A stretch of 64,000 nt of DNA, taken from assembly GCA_963978545.1 (NCBI GenBank), contig OZ021722.1, positions 6,777,201 to 6,841,200 on the forward strand. Direction: 5' to 3'. Of this stretch, positions 28,401 to 35,016 are shown in pieces; positions within the stretch are counted from its first letter, which is position 1, and the number at the start of each line of letters is the position of its first letter. The translations under genes were made by a program, and so were the position numbers. Source of the stretch: Linyphia triangularis (taxonomy: Eukaryota; Arthropoda; Arachnida; Araneae; Linyphiidae). The notes under the pieces were generated by a model that was not told the origin of the DNA, made no database searches, and saw only the letters and a list, made by a program, of their open reading frames with translations.

Positions 28401-31400
28401 TGGAAAACGTTTGGTTAAAAGTAGAAGTTATTTACAGCTTTAAATAATTTGAAAAATCTAATTGCAAAGTAAAAAAAAAAAAAAATACAATTTTAAATTA
28501 TGCTTTCAAAAACCACTTTCCCCCCCCCCCCCCAGGAAAAACCATTTGGTTTAAACTATGCCAACCCTTGATTGAGATGTTTTTAATATTTAAAATTGGA
28601 TGCAAACACCGAGCACACGCTGACAACACAATCGACACTATGTTAATGAATATAAAAATTGGCAATGCATATAAAGGATTTATATTAAAAACGTTTGTTT
28701 TTACGGGTTATATATCTACTTGACTCTTCATCTAGGTTGCATCACTGTGGACGGACAAGACATCAGATCTCTGAATGTGCCTTGGCTGCGGCACAACATA
28801 GGAATCGTCAGCCAAGACCCAGTCCTATTCTCGTTTTCCATCCGAGAGAATATCTTGTATGGAGCTGAATCAAAAGAAAAAGTGGATGAAGAGACACTGC
28901 AAACAGTTTTACACCAGGCCAATGCTCACGAATTTGTGAGTAAATTCCCAGAAGGACTCAACACTGTTGTTGGAGAGAGGGGAGTCATGCTCTCAGGTAA
29001 TTAAATGTTAAAATTAAAAGCTTTTTTTTAAAATGATTTTTGTTCAATGTATGATTTTATTAATGTTTTATGTTAACTGCTTTAAAGGCTTATACAGTCA
29101 AACACCGTTAAAGCGAAGTCGTTTATTACGAAATCCCGTTTAACACGAAGTAAGAGCAGTTCTCTGTGTGATGAAGCTTAATCTTAACTTTAATTTATTA
29201 GTGTATCATGAAATCTCTCGTAATGAAATCCCGCTTTATACTCGGCAATTTTTTTTTCTCCTTTAAATGACTTTTTTTTTTTTAAATGAAACCTCGCAAC
29301 CTTTCCTAATATAGCAGAACAATGCCTCATAATAATTTTGAAGATTTAGACAGTAGACACATTTTCAAAAAATGTTTTATCAAAAACTTAAAGCAAAAAT
29401 TAATAACAGACTTCTTTAAATAATAAATTACTGGTAAATACATTTACTTTTTTGTTGTTGTTCTTAATGTGTTTCATGTTAAACTATTGCATTAACATAA
29501 GCCTTGCAATGTAAATATTCTAGAAAACTGCAGTCTTAAATACACATATAATTAGTAGTTTAAATTTTCTTTAATTAGATGAAAAAGTTTTTCAACGGTT
29601 AGCACGTAATTTGGTTTACATGAAAAATTGTGGCGACCTCATCGACTTCACGTTAACGAGGTTTGGCTGTATAAAATATGGAAAACACCAAACCTAGCTT
29701 TGAAGGTTAAACTTAATCTGTACAAGTCAATAACAAGGTCAGTTCTCCTATTTGGATCCAAGACATGGAAACTGAGAGAAACACAGGCAAAGAGACTAAA
29801 TTTCTTTCAAAACAAATGCTTAAGAATTATTATGAAGATCTTATGGCCAAATAAAATTATAAATGAAATGCTCGTGCAGAAAACAACATTAAGATCAATA
29901 GATGAGAAAATAATAATATAACCCATAAAAACAGAGTTTTTAAATAATCCTTTATATGTACTGTAAATTTTTATATTTATTAACACATCACTGATGTCAA
30001 AAACATTTCTATCAGCAAAATGTGCAGCAAACTAAGCTTCAAAATTTATTTATTAAAAATGAACGTGAATTTATTCTCTCACATCCAAGTATCATTTATT
30101 TATTTTGATTAAAGTAATTTTATTAGTTATTTTTATTTAAAAAAAATTTGGTAACAGGAAAGAGTTTCAACAATGGTCGGTTGAATGCTAGCGATTGGAT
30201 GACGGCAAGTTGGTTTATTTGTATTTTGTAAAAGCGACCTTTTAATGACAGCAACAACCCCAAAATTTGATAGGTTCGATGTCAATGACAATACATTCTA
30301 TCTGCCAAGTTTCAGCCTGATTAGATGACGGCAAGGGGGTTATTTAGGCGTTCACAGATTTGCCTCCCATCGACCAAATCAAAGTTAATTTGAAGGATTT
30401 AAAAATTAGAAGTTGGCGACTAACTGGCCATATGTTGAAAATGAAAGGTGATGAAATTTCAATCATTGCCTTCACTTGGGAAGCAAAGGGATGTCCCAAG
30501 TTAACGTTGATAAGAAGGATGTCAGAGAGTGAAAGAGACCAGATGGTCAAGCTGGGGAGAAGCGGGAGTTGCTGCAGGGGGAACGAGAGACAGGACAGCT
30601 ACACTGACTTACTTATGCGCGCGCCTCTGGGCATTATAAGAAATGAAAATGATTGTTGTAGTTATAATTCCAGCTTTATTAAGTTACCTAAAATGATTTA
30701 AAATTTAAGTAATGTGCTGTTGCGCTTTATAGAGTGCATGCATACAAACATTTTAATAACTGAGTTGTAAACTTTAATTGACTCCTTTTGAATTGGTAAG
30801 TATTGTTAGTCTCATAATTAAAAATTCCTGTAATTTGCTGTTGTGCTTTGTAGAGTGGATGTTTCAAAATATTTTTACTAAAGGAGGTGTAAATTTTTAC
30901 TAAATTCTGAAGTATCATGCCCAAGTTTTGTAAAAATAGTGTTTGTCTGTTTGATTTTTGAATAAGGAGTAAATTTTATGCAGATGTACTTCATTATTTT
31001 ATTTAAAATAACTTAAAACTGTTGATGGTGTATGGTTTCACTTTTGAAATGTGTTTAAAAAATATTTTATGTTGCACTACTTATATTTTTCACGCACAAA
31101 AAATGTGTTTTTTCCATTAGGCGGCCAAAGACAAAGAATAGCAATTGCGAGAGCTTTGTTGAAGGTTAGTATTTTTTTTTAATTTATGCAAAACCTTTCG
31201 TTATTTTCGTCCACTGTAAACAAAATCATTGTTAGGAAACTTAAAAAAAAGATAAAAAGATTTTCAGTTAATTTTATCTGTTTAAACATACATTTGTAAT
31301 TTTAATATTCTTTCATGAGCTTGGATTCACCATTTTTTATTGCTTTCAGACGATTTTCGCTATTTATTTAACTTCTATTTAATTTTTGACTTAACATTAA

Positions 31401-33839
31401 CTTGTGTGCTTAGATTATTTATTTATTGTTTTATGCTACAATTTATAACCCTTTTATTTTCTATCTAGAATCCAAGGATACTTATTTTGGACGAAGCAAC
31501 CAGGTAATAAGAGTTTTGAGCTTTCAAGAGTTTCTATAGAGTTTTTACATAGAGTTTCTATGAGCATAATAGCAGTGTTTATAGGATTATACAAAATATT
31601 GTCCTGATTACAAACCATTATAATTATTTAATGAACAGTGATGATGTTTACACAAAGTAGTAGCTCAAAGTTTGCTTTTGTCCTTTTACTGCTCTGTGTT
31701 TATCTTATCTTTGCATTCTTTGTACATTTGAGGTAATTGCCATTTGTAATCAGGGCAATCATTTTGAATTACTTGGTATTTAAAAATGTATAGTTTTCAA
31801 TTTATCATAAGCATAGCATTTTAGTGAACAGGATTCCATAATATAATATTTAATTATAATTTTTCCTTATTTCTCCATAAACTTTTAAACTGATTTCAGT
31901 ACAGTCGACTTCAGTCACGGTGCTGGTACTCGGTAGCGTCACCCCAATCATAAGTTATAAAGGTTGCTGATGAAAACTTTGATGTTTCTAAGACAATTTA
32001 AAATTTTAATAAACCATTCATTGAAATTGAACAATATTTTAATCAACATAATTACATAATTAGTATTGTGAAGGTTTGGTTACCCTGTCAACACCTTGAG
32101 CTAGGAACCCCGTAGTCAAATATAAGGGTTTGGGATAGAACAGTCTTGCTTAACTTGTATCTGCGAGTATTACTTTTACTTTCAATCCTCACCATTCTTA
32201 TAATCAGTATTTATTGGAGTTTGTTTCATTGTAATAAACGTATACATATTAACTAAATCTTCTCTGAAGTTATTTGGAGTTAGAGAAATAAATTAAGTGT
32301 ATTCTAATATCTTTTATTCGCGTACACCAAAGCTGGTGACCCGGACGTGATCTGAACGCGCAACCTTCCGAGTCAGAGCGCAACGTCGTGCACCAAAGTA
32401 TCTAAACATCTTAGTTATTCTACTTGAAAAGACTTGCGATATTTGCATTGCCTGTTCAAGAGAAACGTTTTGTTTTCAATTTCAAGGACATTCTGATTAA
32501 ACTGACTATGGTTTTGTTTCTTATCAAAGTGCCCATCTCTTCACATTCCCGAAGTTACTTAAACTATTGAGTTAGATCAATGTGCAAGCCTAATTTAGAA
32601 AATCTTTTACTGTATACCTATTTAAACACGTTTACATGTTACGGCAAAGGACGACCAGAGTCAGTTTTTCTCAATTCTCCAGAAAAGTTGATTTCAAGTT
32701 TCAGGGCTTGTATCAGGATTGAAGTAAATAGTTGCTCAAAATCTCACATACCATGATGTTTATTTGCCAGAGGACACCACGTGGTTTGGTTTAACTACCC
32801 GCTATAACCTTGCAGATGGCGGGAAAACCTCGATTTAAAAAAAATTGGACTCTTATTGTTCTTTGCCATGGTTCTTTAGTTATGGCCCTCATCCTTAATA
32901 AACTGTAGAGTCTTTGTAGTCTAATTTTTATCCATATTTTAGTCTCTTAATATCCTAACCTTAAAGGCTCGATCCTACAAACTCGATTTTTTTTCTATTT
33001 TTAATCTAATACTCGATGTATTATGCTTTCTTTTCTTATAAATATACGAGGTTTTATAGTGGGGATATTCATTTAAGAGAAATAGCAGTTTTTTAATTTT
33101 TGATTAACCCCACACTGTCAAGTTTATGATCAATCGCGATAATATCTTGGACTTCAGGGGTTATACAGGGTGATTCCTAATATCATTTTAAGCCCTTTAT
33201 AACTCATTAAAGATGACTTTGAAATGGATAAAAAGTTGTTGTTTTTAACATTTACTTTTATTTAGATCATTTAAAGTATATTTTAAATTTTTCAGATTTT
33301 TTGAAAAATTATTTTTATGATTTTTAAAAAACACTAATGGAATCACAATCGCAATTTATTAATAAAAAAAAAAAGAAGAAAAAAAATAAAAAATTAAGAT
33401 ATCGATTGGTAAATTTTCTTACCAAACATCGTTAATGGGTTAAATTTCAAACTGCATCTTGAAAAGCCAGAGAAGTAATGTATACCTATAATAACGTGAC
33501 TCTGTTAAATATTTTGAGACTTCTTAGAGCAGAACACCGGGGGAGAACATGTTTCTTAATTCAGGACGTGCCATTTTTCAAGTCGCGAATAATCCATTAT
33601 TTCACCCTCGAGTATCTTCATCAATTTTACAGATAACTTTATGAAGATTTTTCCTGTGATTTTGTTGTATTACTGTGAACATTTTTCGTCTATCTCCTTT
33701 AGTTGTTATTTTTTGTAACTTCCATAAATCGCCGCTAGGAGCGCTGTAAGCCGTCTAAAAATATTTAACATAGTAGGTATAAGTTACTTCTCTGATGAGA
33801 TGCTCAAAAAGATATTAGGAATCGCCCTGTATATTTAAG

Positions 33840-33906
<67 letters not shown>

Positions 33907-34880
33907 ATAACATGCAAAAAATTATACTTTATTTTTATCATTTTTAATCAGAAATCATGGCGAAAGTTACTTTTTATTGCAACGTGTAAAAAATTAAACT
34001 TTTTTTTTTAATCATTTCGAATCAAAAATCGTGGCAAAAGTAGTGCCTTTTCTCCAGGAGTGCGGAAAAGTAACTTTCTCGTACTATACTAAACTTCAAC
34101 TTAACTTGACATCACTTAGACGGTAGATCGTCACAGTGCTCATAGGTATTTAATCCATTTTGGCGACTTGAAAGCATAATGTTCGCCAAAGCACAACCCT
34201 GTAGAGAACAAAAGGCTATAAGGTTTGGCGAGAATTATGTCTTCAGTCCGCTAAAATGGATTAACTGCCTATGAGCACTTTGATGATCTATCGTCTAGTG
34301 ATGTCAAGTTAAGTTGGAGTTTAGTATAGGCATTAGTGTGAAAAAGTACTTTCTCTCACGCCTCGTGCTCAAATGTTATATAGACTTGGCATTAAAATGA
34401 CATATTTTCAGAAGAAATATATTGACTAGAGCTGCCAACATTAATAAATATATGTTAAAAATATTTTTGTATATGATTATAAAAAATATTGTATGTAACA
34501 CGTGAGAAAATATTTTTTTTTTAACTCGGTAAATTATTGAACTCGTGCTAATGCACTCGTCAAATAAGCATTTTACCTCGTTTGAAAGCGTTACTTTACC
34601 AACTAGTTGTATTAAATAACTATTTAATTTCTAACAAGTCTTTGATTTCAGCGCCTTGGATGCAGAGAGCGAACATCTTGTTCACCGTGCCCTTGACCGA
34701 TTGATGAGGGATCGCACGGTCATCACGATTGCACACAGATTGTCTACAGTGAGAAATGCAGACGTCATCGTCGTTCTGGAGAAAGGAACAGTTGTAGAAC
34801 AAGGAAGCTATGACTCTCTCATCGCTAATAGGGGACACTTCTATCGACTAGTGCAATTACAGAGCTTACGGACGCAATAA
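4230..34880 (+). CDS. ABCB10: Mitochondrial ABC half-transporter, ABCB10-like (12 exons)
   Basis: The joined exons are 4230-4488, 6394-6591, 10764-10966, 14426-14560, 15962-16108, 17737-17872, 18954-19049, 21012-21215, 28736-28996, 31121-31164, 31469-31503 and 34652-34880. They give 1947 bases, or 648 residues. Residues 1-69 have no acidic residue and many arginines, which suggests a mitochondrial presequence. Six membrane segments follow, roughly residues 88-110, 127-150, two around 209-247, and two in 315-365. The C-terminal nucleotide-binding domain has the A-loop Tyr412, Walker [10 protein letters not shown] at 438-446 with Lys444, Q-loop Gln486, signature LSGGQ at 545-549, Walker B ILILDE with Glu570, the D-loop SALD, and H-loop His601. 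In family members this inner-membrane exporter works as a homodimer and is tied to haem synthesis and oxidative-stress protection. That role here is inferred from homology. ATG 4230 is the first in-frame ATG after an in-frame stop at 4191. Splice phases agree across all junctions. ABCB8 or another ABCB half-transporter is less likely, given the transmembrane-domain sequence. Confidence 0.93.
5359..5745 (-). mobile_element. Family A MITE, interrupted by a SINE
   Basis: Compared with the copies at 20057-20357, 35017-35248 and 40090-40320, this copy is reversed. It starts with the family inverted repeat (GTACTCTACCGTTAGACGGG) and shares the block CAGCGATAACTCATCCAAAC. The SINE at 5457-5631 sits inside it. 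The right terminus is diverged. Confidence 0.75.
5457..5631 (+). repeat. tRNA-derived SINE, copy 2, with 12-bp TSD
   Basis: Same family as 179-350. A perfect 12-bp target-site duplication, CATAAATCCTAT, flanks it (5445-5456 and 5632-5643) and lies within a family A MITE. About 8 bases of the tRNA-like anticodon region (TCTAGACC) are missing, and the B box reads GGTTCCGAGTCC with one extra base, so internal-promoter function is doubtful. Confidence 0.92.
5778..5853 (-). repeat. tRNA-like sequence (pseudogene or SINE head)
   Basis: On the minus strand there is an A box (TCTAGTGGTTAGCAC) and a B box (GGTTCGAATCC) with a five-pair T stem. A four-pair anticodon stem encloses a loop with ACC at the anticodon position. 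The acceptor stem pairs at only about 4 of 7 positions and is unlikely to fold. It is best read as a tRNA pseudogene or the head of a second SINE family. Confidence 0.55.
5870..5957 (+). mobile_element. Family A MITE, right half only
   Basis: It contains the block GAGCTGTCGCTGCAATTTGG and the end CTGGTACCCGTATAATGG, matching the right half of the family A elements. Confidence 0.65.
6394..6591 (+). CDS. ABCB10: ABCB10-like exon 2: TM1 and TM2
   Basis: The acceptor is TTTTAG|GTGCCG and the donor is TCAT|GTAAGT. It encodes [20 protein letters not shown] and a second hydrophobic stretch, [19 protein letters not shown]. Phase is 1 in and 1 out. Its 198 bases keep the frame with exons 1 and 3. Confidence 0.93.
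7178..7651 (+). mobile_element. pogo/Tigger-like deletion derivative
   Basis: The inverted ends CAGTGGAACCTCGATTAACC and CGGTTAATCGAGATTCCACTG are flanked by TA target duplications (7176-7177, 7652-7653). Inside, positions 7373-7483 read as the last 36 residues of a pogo/Tigger/Jerky-type transposase (starting [14 protein letters not shown] and ending in a stop). This is an internally deleted element of 474 bp. Confidence 0.8.
7373..7483 (+). pseudogene. Tigger/pogo transposase C-terminal remnant
   Basis: A 36-residue open tail with [17 protein letters not shown] just before a stop resembles the conserved C-terminus of pogo/Tigger/Jerky proteins. No DDE core remains, so the fragment is non-functional. 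The assignment rests on recognition of this short motif and on the flanking inverted repeats. Confidence 0.55.
7885..8123 (+). mobile_element. Family B foldback MITE, copy 1
   Basis: A near-palindrome of about 240 bp with long inverted ends (TACTAAACTTCAACTTAACT at the left, mirrored at the right) and TA-type flanks. The two half-sites CAGTGCTCATAGG and CCTAGGAGCACTG mirror each other. Five other copies occur: 34086-34326, 35259-35501, 35980-36222, 49914-50128 and 50760-50996. TA flanks suggest Tc1/mariner mobilisation. Confidence 0.88.
8125..8784. mobile_element. Foldback element H, ~200-bp inverted arms
   Basis: The left end TAGTCCGAGAGGCGACTGC mirrors the right end GCAGCCGCCTCTCAGTCTA. 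Similarity continues inward for about 200 bp, including GGCCGAAACTGATCAAAAAT on the left. It is 660 bp and has no coding capacity. It sits directly after the family B copy, splitting the same family C element. Confidence 0.8.
9848..10279 (+). mobile_element. hAT-like non-autonomous element, copy 1
   Basis: The ends CCCAGAAGCAGAA and TTCTGCTTTCGGG are inverted repeats. The flanks are 8-bp duplications, GTTACACT (9840-9847) and GTTACACC (10280-10287). An 8-bp duplication is the hAT hallmark. A sister copy at 16484-16950 shares about 190 bp at the left and 95 bp at the right but has a different middle. Confidence 0.82.
10327..10552. mobile_element. Small MITE J
   Basis: The left end GAAAACACCTTATGACATTA and the right end mirror each other over 22 bases (one mismatch), separated by about 180 bp. 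It lies within the family C element. No copy elsewhere in the window was noticed. Confidence 0.65.
10764..10966 (+). CDS. ABCB10: ABCB10-like exon 3
   Basis: The acceptor is CCTTAG|CTCATC and the donor is GATG|GTAATT. It encodes the intracellular loop with [20 protein letters not shown], a motif strongly conserved in ABCB10/TAP-type half-transporters, and the start of the third membrane segment. It enters in phase 1 and leaves in phase 0. Confidence 0.95.
10990..11300 (+). repeat. Repeat family D, 5' part
   Basis: It matches 1086-1400 in order (ATAATATAACC..., CAATTTTTCTATTCGTTAAC, ATCAGCAAAATGTGTG, TTTTGGCAACAGGAAAGAA). It begins only 24 bases after the end of exon 3. Confidence 0.75.
11351..11694. 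repeat. Hairpin L, arms of ~125 bp
   Basis: The left arm (from TAATAGTTTAAAAAACTAAA to TTTTATCGTAAAAAAGCGTG) is repeated as its reverse complement from 11558 to 11694, with a spacer of roughly 80 bp. Part of the right arm is then repeated directly at 11696-11757. It is probably a foldback transposon. Confidence 0.8.
12335..13430 (+). repeat. Repeat family D, second piece, split by family G
   Basis: Family D sequence runs up to ATTATCTTT and resumes at 13225 with TCTTTTATTTATTCTGATTA, as in other copies. The duplicated TCTTT on both sides of the G element (12381-12385, 13225-13229) is probably its 5-bp target duplication. Confidence 0.7.
12386..13224 (+). mobile_element. Family G element, copy 1
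   Basis: It ends in TTTTGTGCCCACCCTG and starts CATAGGGACCACAAAA. It is rich in TCAGGGAA repeats (CATCAGGGAAATGTCAGG, AATCAGGGAATTTTTTAG). Copy 2 is at 21758-22189. No transposase is visible. Confidence 0.65.
13939..14097 (-). repeat. tRNA-derived SINE, copy 3, with 13-bp TSD
   Basis: Same family as 179-350, inserted on the minus strand. A perfect 13-bp duplication, GAATGCACTCTTT, lies at 13926-13938 and 14098-14110. About 7 bases of the A box (TGGTTAG) are deleted, which should impair internal pol III transcription. Confidence 0.92.
14426..14560 (+). CDS. ABCB10: ABCB10-like exon 4: TM3/TM4
   Basis: The acceptor is TTCTAG|GTGTAT and the donor is CTCAG|GTTTAT. It encodes the hydrophobic [20 protein letters not shown] and the cytoplasmic segment ending QDALAEATQ. 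135 bases, phase 0 on both sides. Confidence 0.93.
14565..15590 (+). repeat. Tandem repeat, ~220-bp unit, about 3 copies
   Basis: The blocks TATAATTGTACAATCAGAA, TATCAATACCA, AAGTGCTTAATATTAAAT and GTTTGAAATTAAATGG recur in the same order and orientation, about three times. The 14682-15071 element lies between the TATCAATACC and GTGCTTAATATT blocks of the first unit. Confidence 0.75.
14682..15071. mobile_element. Short TIR element, AGGGTTCATAC ends
   Basis: AGGGTTCATAC at the left mirrors GTATGAACCCT at the right. The interior has repeated CTCAGGGAAA-type motifs (like family G) and a poly-C run near 14780. It is non-coding. Confidence 0.7.
15962..16108 (+). CDS. ABCB10: ABCB10-like exon 5
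   Basis: The acceptor is TTGTAG|GTATCC and the donor is CATG|GTGAGG. It encodes [20 protein letters not shown], the well-conserved stretch before the fifth membrane segment. 147 bases, phase 0 on both sides. Confidence 0.95.
16159..17045 (+). mobile_element. Family C TIR element, copy 2
   Basis: It starts AAGAGGAAGTCCTAGTAAGG, and its right end TTTTTTAGGACTTCCTC is the mirror image. It has no family B insertion in its ends. A hAT-like element occupies 16484-16950. Confidence 0.8.
16484..16950 (+). mobile_element. hAT-like non-autonomous element, copy 2
   Basis: The ends CCCAGAAGCAGAA and TTCTGCTTTCGGG are flanked by a perfect 8-bp duplication, TTTCAAGG (16476-16483 and 16951-16958). The middle (about 16660-16850) is GC-richer than the surroundings and unrelated to the middle of copy 1. 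Confidence 0.88.
17737..17872 (+). CDS. ABCB10: ABCB10-like exon 6: TM5/TM6
   Basis: The acceptor is TTCCAG|ACAGGT and the donor is GGAG|GTTTGT. It encodes [20 protein letters not shown] and [15 protein letters not shown], matching the last two membrane segments of ABCB10-type proteins. It enters in phase 0 and leaves in phase 1. Confidence 0.95.
17873..18953 (+). other. Intron 6
   Basis: This 1081-base intron contains one MITE at 18203-18589. The rest is AT-rich and unassigned. Confidence 0.85.
18203..18589. mobile_element. MITE with ~28-bp inverted repeats
   Basis: The left end TGGGTTAAAAAGTGCTATAC and the right end mirror each other, both containing CTATACGGTCCCCC. It is 387 bp with no coding capacity and was seen once in the window. 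Confidence 0.75.
18954..19049 (+). CDS. ABCB10: ABCB10-like exon 7
   Basis: The acceptor is TTGTAG|GTTTGA and the donor is GAAG|GTAATT. It encodes [20 protein letters not shown] and the linker to the nucleotide-binding domain. 96 bases, phase 1 in and out. Confidence 0.95.
19277..19665. mobile_element. TIR element with CAGGGTTCCCAC end
   Basis: CAGGGTTCCCAC at the left faces GGAAACCCTG at the right. The interior is rich in CCTTGAAAG/TCCTTAAAAG motifs in both orientations. It is 389 bp and non-coding. Class unresolved. Confidence 0.65.
20057..20357 (+). mobile_element. Family A MITE, copy in intron 7
   Basis: It runs from GGTACTCTTCC to GAAGAGTACCC, and the shared blocks are GTACCAGTTGTCGCCAAGC and GGTTTGTTATAGGAATTATA. 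Part of the interior (GGTTTGTTATAG) is repeated, making it longer than its sisters. Confidence 0.8.
21012..21215 (+). CDS. ABCB10: ABCB10-like exon 8: Walker A
   Basis: The acceptor is CTATAG|GTGGTA and the donor is AAAAG|GTACTA. It encodes [20 protein letters not shown] with the ATP-stacking tyrosine (Tyr412), then Walker [10 protein letters not shown] (438-446). 204 bases, phase 1 in and out. Confidence 0.97.
21758..22189 (+). mobile_element. Family G element, copy 2
   Basis: It starts CAGAGTGGTCAC and ends GTGGCCACCCTG, forming a 12-bp inverted repeat. Shared TCAGGGAAATGTCAGG and CAGGGAATTTTTTAGAAATC blocks link it to 12386-13224. Confidence 0.72.
22565..24851 (+). mobile_element. 2.3-kb TIR element with decayed coding remnants
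   Basis: The ends CAGAGTGTCTACC and GGTAGACACCCTG form an inverted repeat, with ATAAA on both outer sides as a likely 5-bp target duplication. Subterminal GGTCAAGAAA/GTCACGAAA motifs occur at both ends. Around 24040-24290 short frames (including [20 protein letters not shown]) look like the remains of a protein-coding region, but with frameshifts and no diagnosable domain. Confidence 0.6.
25786..26190 (+). repeat. Repeat family D, intron 8 copy
   Basis: It contains TTGACAACAGGAAAGAGTTT and GGATGACAGCAAGGAGGTTA in the family order. The segment corresponding to the central part is missing. Confidence 0.75.
27076..28715 (-). repeat. Repeat family D on minus strand, split by a hAT-like element
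   Basis: Reverse-complement family D sequence occupies 27076-27403, breaks at GCTGATAGAGA, and resumes at 28570 through 28715 (ending ACGGGTTATAT). Its end is about 20 bases before exon 9. Confidence 0.78.
27404..28569. mobile_element. hAT-like non-autonomous element with 8-bp TSD
   Basis: The ends CAGGGTTGG and CCAACCCTT are flanked by GATAGAGA (27396-27403) and GATTGAGA (28570-28577), an 8-bp duplication with one difference. AAACCATTT/AAACCATG motifs occur subterminally. The interior is extremely AT-rich and has no reading frame. Confidence 0.8.
28736..28996 (+). CDS. ABCB10: ABCB10-like exon 9: Q-loop to signature
   Basis: The acceptor is ATCTAG|GTTGCA and the donor is TCAG|GTAATT. It encodes the Q-loop ([20 protein letters not shown], Gln486) and the helical subdomain up to GERGVMLSG, so the signature motif LSGGQ is split between exons 9 and 10. 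261 bases, phase 1 in and out. Confidence 0.97.
29095..29669. mobile_element. MITE with pogo/Tigger-like inverted repeats
   Basis: CAGTCAAACACCGTTAAAGC at the left mirrors CACGTTAACGAGGTTTGGCTG at the right, with TA duplications at 29093-29094 and 29670-29671. It is related to 2701-2874. Confidence 0.8.
29690..30700 (+). pseudogene. LINE (non-LTR retrotransposon) ORF2 C-terminal fragment, split
   Basis: Positions 29690-29911 read [20 protein letters not shown]...[14 protein letters not shown]...LRSIDEK. After the family D insertion the frame resumes at about 30407 with [15 protein letters not shown]. This order (thumb-like segment, then W-x-W/R-x-GH region) is the conserved region after the reverse transcriptase of RTE-like and craniate-associated LINEs. 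The catalytic RT domain is absent, so this is a 5'-truncated and now non-functional copy. Family assignment is by recognition only. Confidence 0.7.
29912..30401 (+). repeat. Repeat family D inserted into the LINE fragment
   Basis: This full-length-like copy (ATAATATAACCCATAAAAAC to TTTGAAGGATTTAA) sits between GAGAAAAT and AAAATTAGAAG. Removing it with one copy of the likely 5-bp AAAAT duplication leaves the LINE reading frame continuous, which helps define the boundaries of family D. Confidence 0.8.
31121..31164 (+). CDS. ABCB10: ABCB10-like exon 10: rest of signature motif
   Basis: A 44-base exon. The acceptor is CCATTAG|GCGGCC and the donor is GAAG|GTTAGT. It encodes [15 protein letters not shown], completing the LSGGQ signature (545-549). 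It enters in phase 1 and leaves in phase 0. Confidence 0.96.
31469..31503 (+). CDS. ABCB10: ABCB10-like exon 11: Walker B
   Basis: A 35-base exon, only 304 bases after exon 10. The acceptor is ATCTAG|AATCCA and the donor is CCAG|GTAATA. It encodes [12 protein letters not shown] with Walker B Asp569 and the catalytic Glu570. The serine codon is split with exon 12. Confidence 0.96.
32067..32329 (+). mobile_element. LTR of a Ty3/Gypsy-type retrotransposon (5' LTR remnant)
   Basis: It starts TGTGAAGGTTTGGTTACC and ends near GCGTACACCA, followed after AAGC by a primer-binding site. AATAAA signals lie at 32233 and 32285. No second LTR and no gag-pol were seen, so this is a truncated end. The start base is a best estimate. 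Confidence 0.6.
32334..32392 (+). other. tRNA-Trp-type primer-binding site with extended tRNA complement
   Basis: TGGTGACCCGGACGTGATC is complementary to the 3' end (with CCA) of a tRNA-Trp. The match continues through the T arm, variable loop (CGCAACCTTC) and anticodon stem (GAGTCAGA), lacking only about 7 bases of the anticodon loop. A tRNA-Trp primer is characteristic of the CsRn1 clade of Ty3/Gypsy. A usual primer-binding site is only about 18 bases. Confidence 0.6.
33166..33829. mobile_element. MITE with mariner-like ends (CAGGGTGATTCC)
   Basis: CAGGGTGATTCCTAATATC at the left is mirrored by GATATTAGGAATCGCCCTG at the right, with TA duplications. It is 664 bp with no reading frame. The ends fit the Tc1/mariner/IS630 superfamily. 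Confidence 0.8.
33842..33903. repeat. (TA)n microsatellite
   Basis: About 30 uninterrupted TA units. Confidence 0.97.
34086..34326 (+). mobile_element. Family B foldback MITE, copy 2
   Basis: Full-length copy with mirror-image ends TACTAAACTTCAACTTAAC and GTTAAGTTGGAGTTTAGTA. It lies in intron 11, about 330 bases before exon 12. Confidence 0.88.
34652..34880 (+). CDS. ABCB10: ABCB10-like exon 12: D-loop, H-loop and stop
   Basis: The acceptor is TTTCAG|CGCCTT. It encodes [18 protein letters not shown], the switch motif IAHRLST (His601), and a C-terminus ending QSLRTQ before TAA 34878-34880. Confidence 0.97.
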
Positions 34881-34903
34881 GACTTTTTCGAAATAGGTCT
34901 TTT

Positions 34904-34909
34904 ATTAAA
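34904..34909 (+). promoter_or_regulatory. Candidate poly(A) signal ATTAAA
   Basis: ATTAAA lies 24 bases after the stop codon of the ABC transporter. No AATAAA occurs within the next several hundred bases. The nearest canonical sites are near 37021 and 37048, so either a very short 3' UTR or a ~2.1-kb one is possible. Confidence 0.35.
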
Positions 34910-35016
34910 ATGCATTAAGTTTTTTAATCAAAAAAAAAGTTTCATTTGAATATCAGTTTAGTCGTTGTCATTAACATATTGTCTTAAACATCAGGGTTTC
35001 TTACCCATCATTTTTA

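Larger units (their letters stand above)
21216..28735 (+). other. Intron 8 (7.5 kb)
   Basis: This is the largest intron. It holds a family C element carrying two nested elements (21234-25101), two family D copies, and a hAT-like element inside the second D copy. Positions 25102-25785 and 26191-27075 show nothing recognisable. Confidence 0.85.
28997..31120 (+). other. Intron 9
   Basis: This 2124-base intron contains a pogo-like MITE, a LINE 3' coding fragment and a family D insertion that splits it. Positions 30705-31120 show nothing recognisable. Confidence 0.85.
31504..34651 (+). other. Intron 11
   Basis: This 3148-base intron contains one LTR with an adjacent primer-binding site, a TA-flanked MITE, a (TA)n run and a family B MITE. 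The segments 31510-32060 and 32400-33160 have no recognisable coding content, though the latter may be degraded retrotransposon leader. Confidence 0.85.

Noticed and set aside
33842..33903. CRISPR-like or regulatory array
   Set aside because: Simple (TA)n run; no spacer-repeat structure anywhere in the window.
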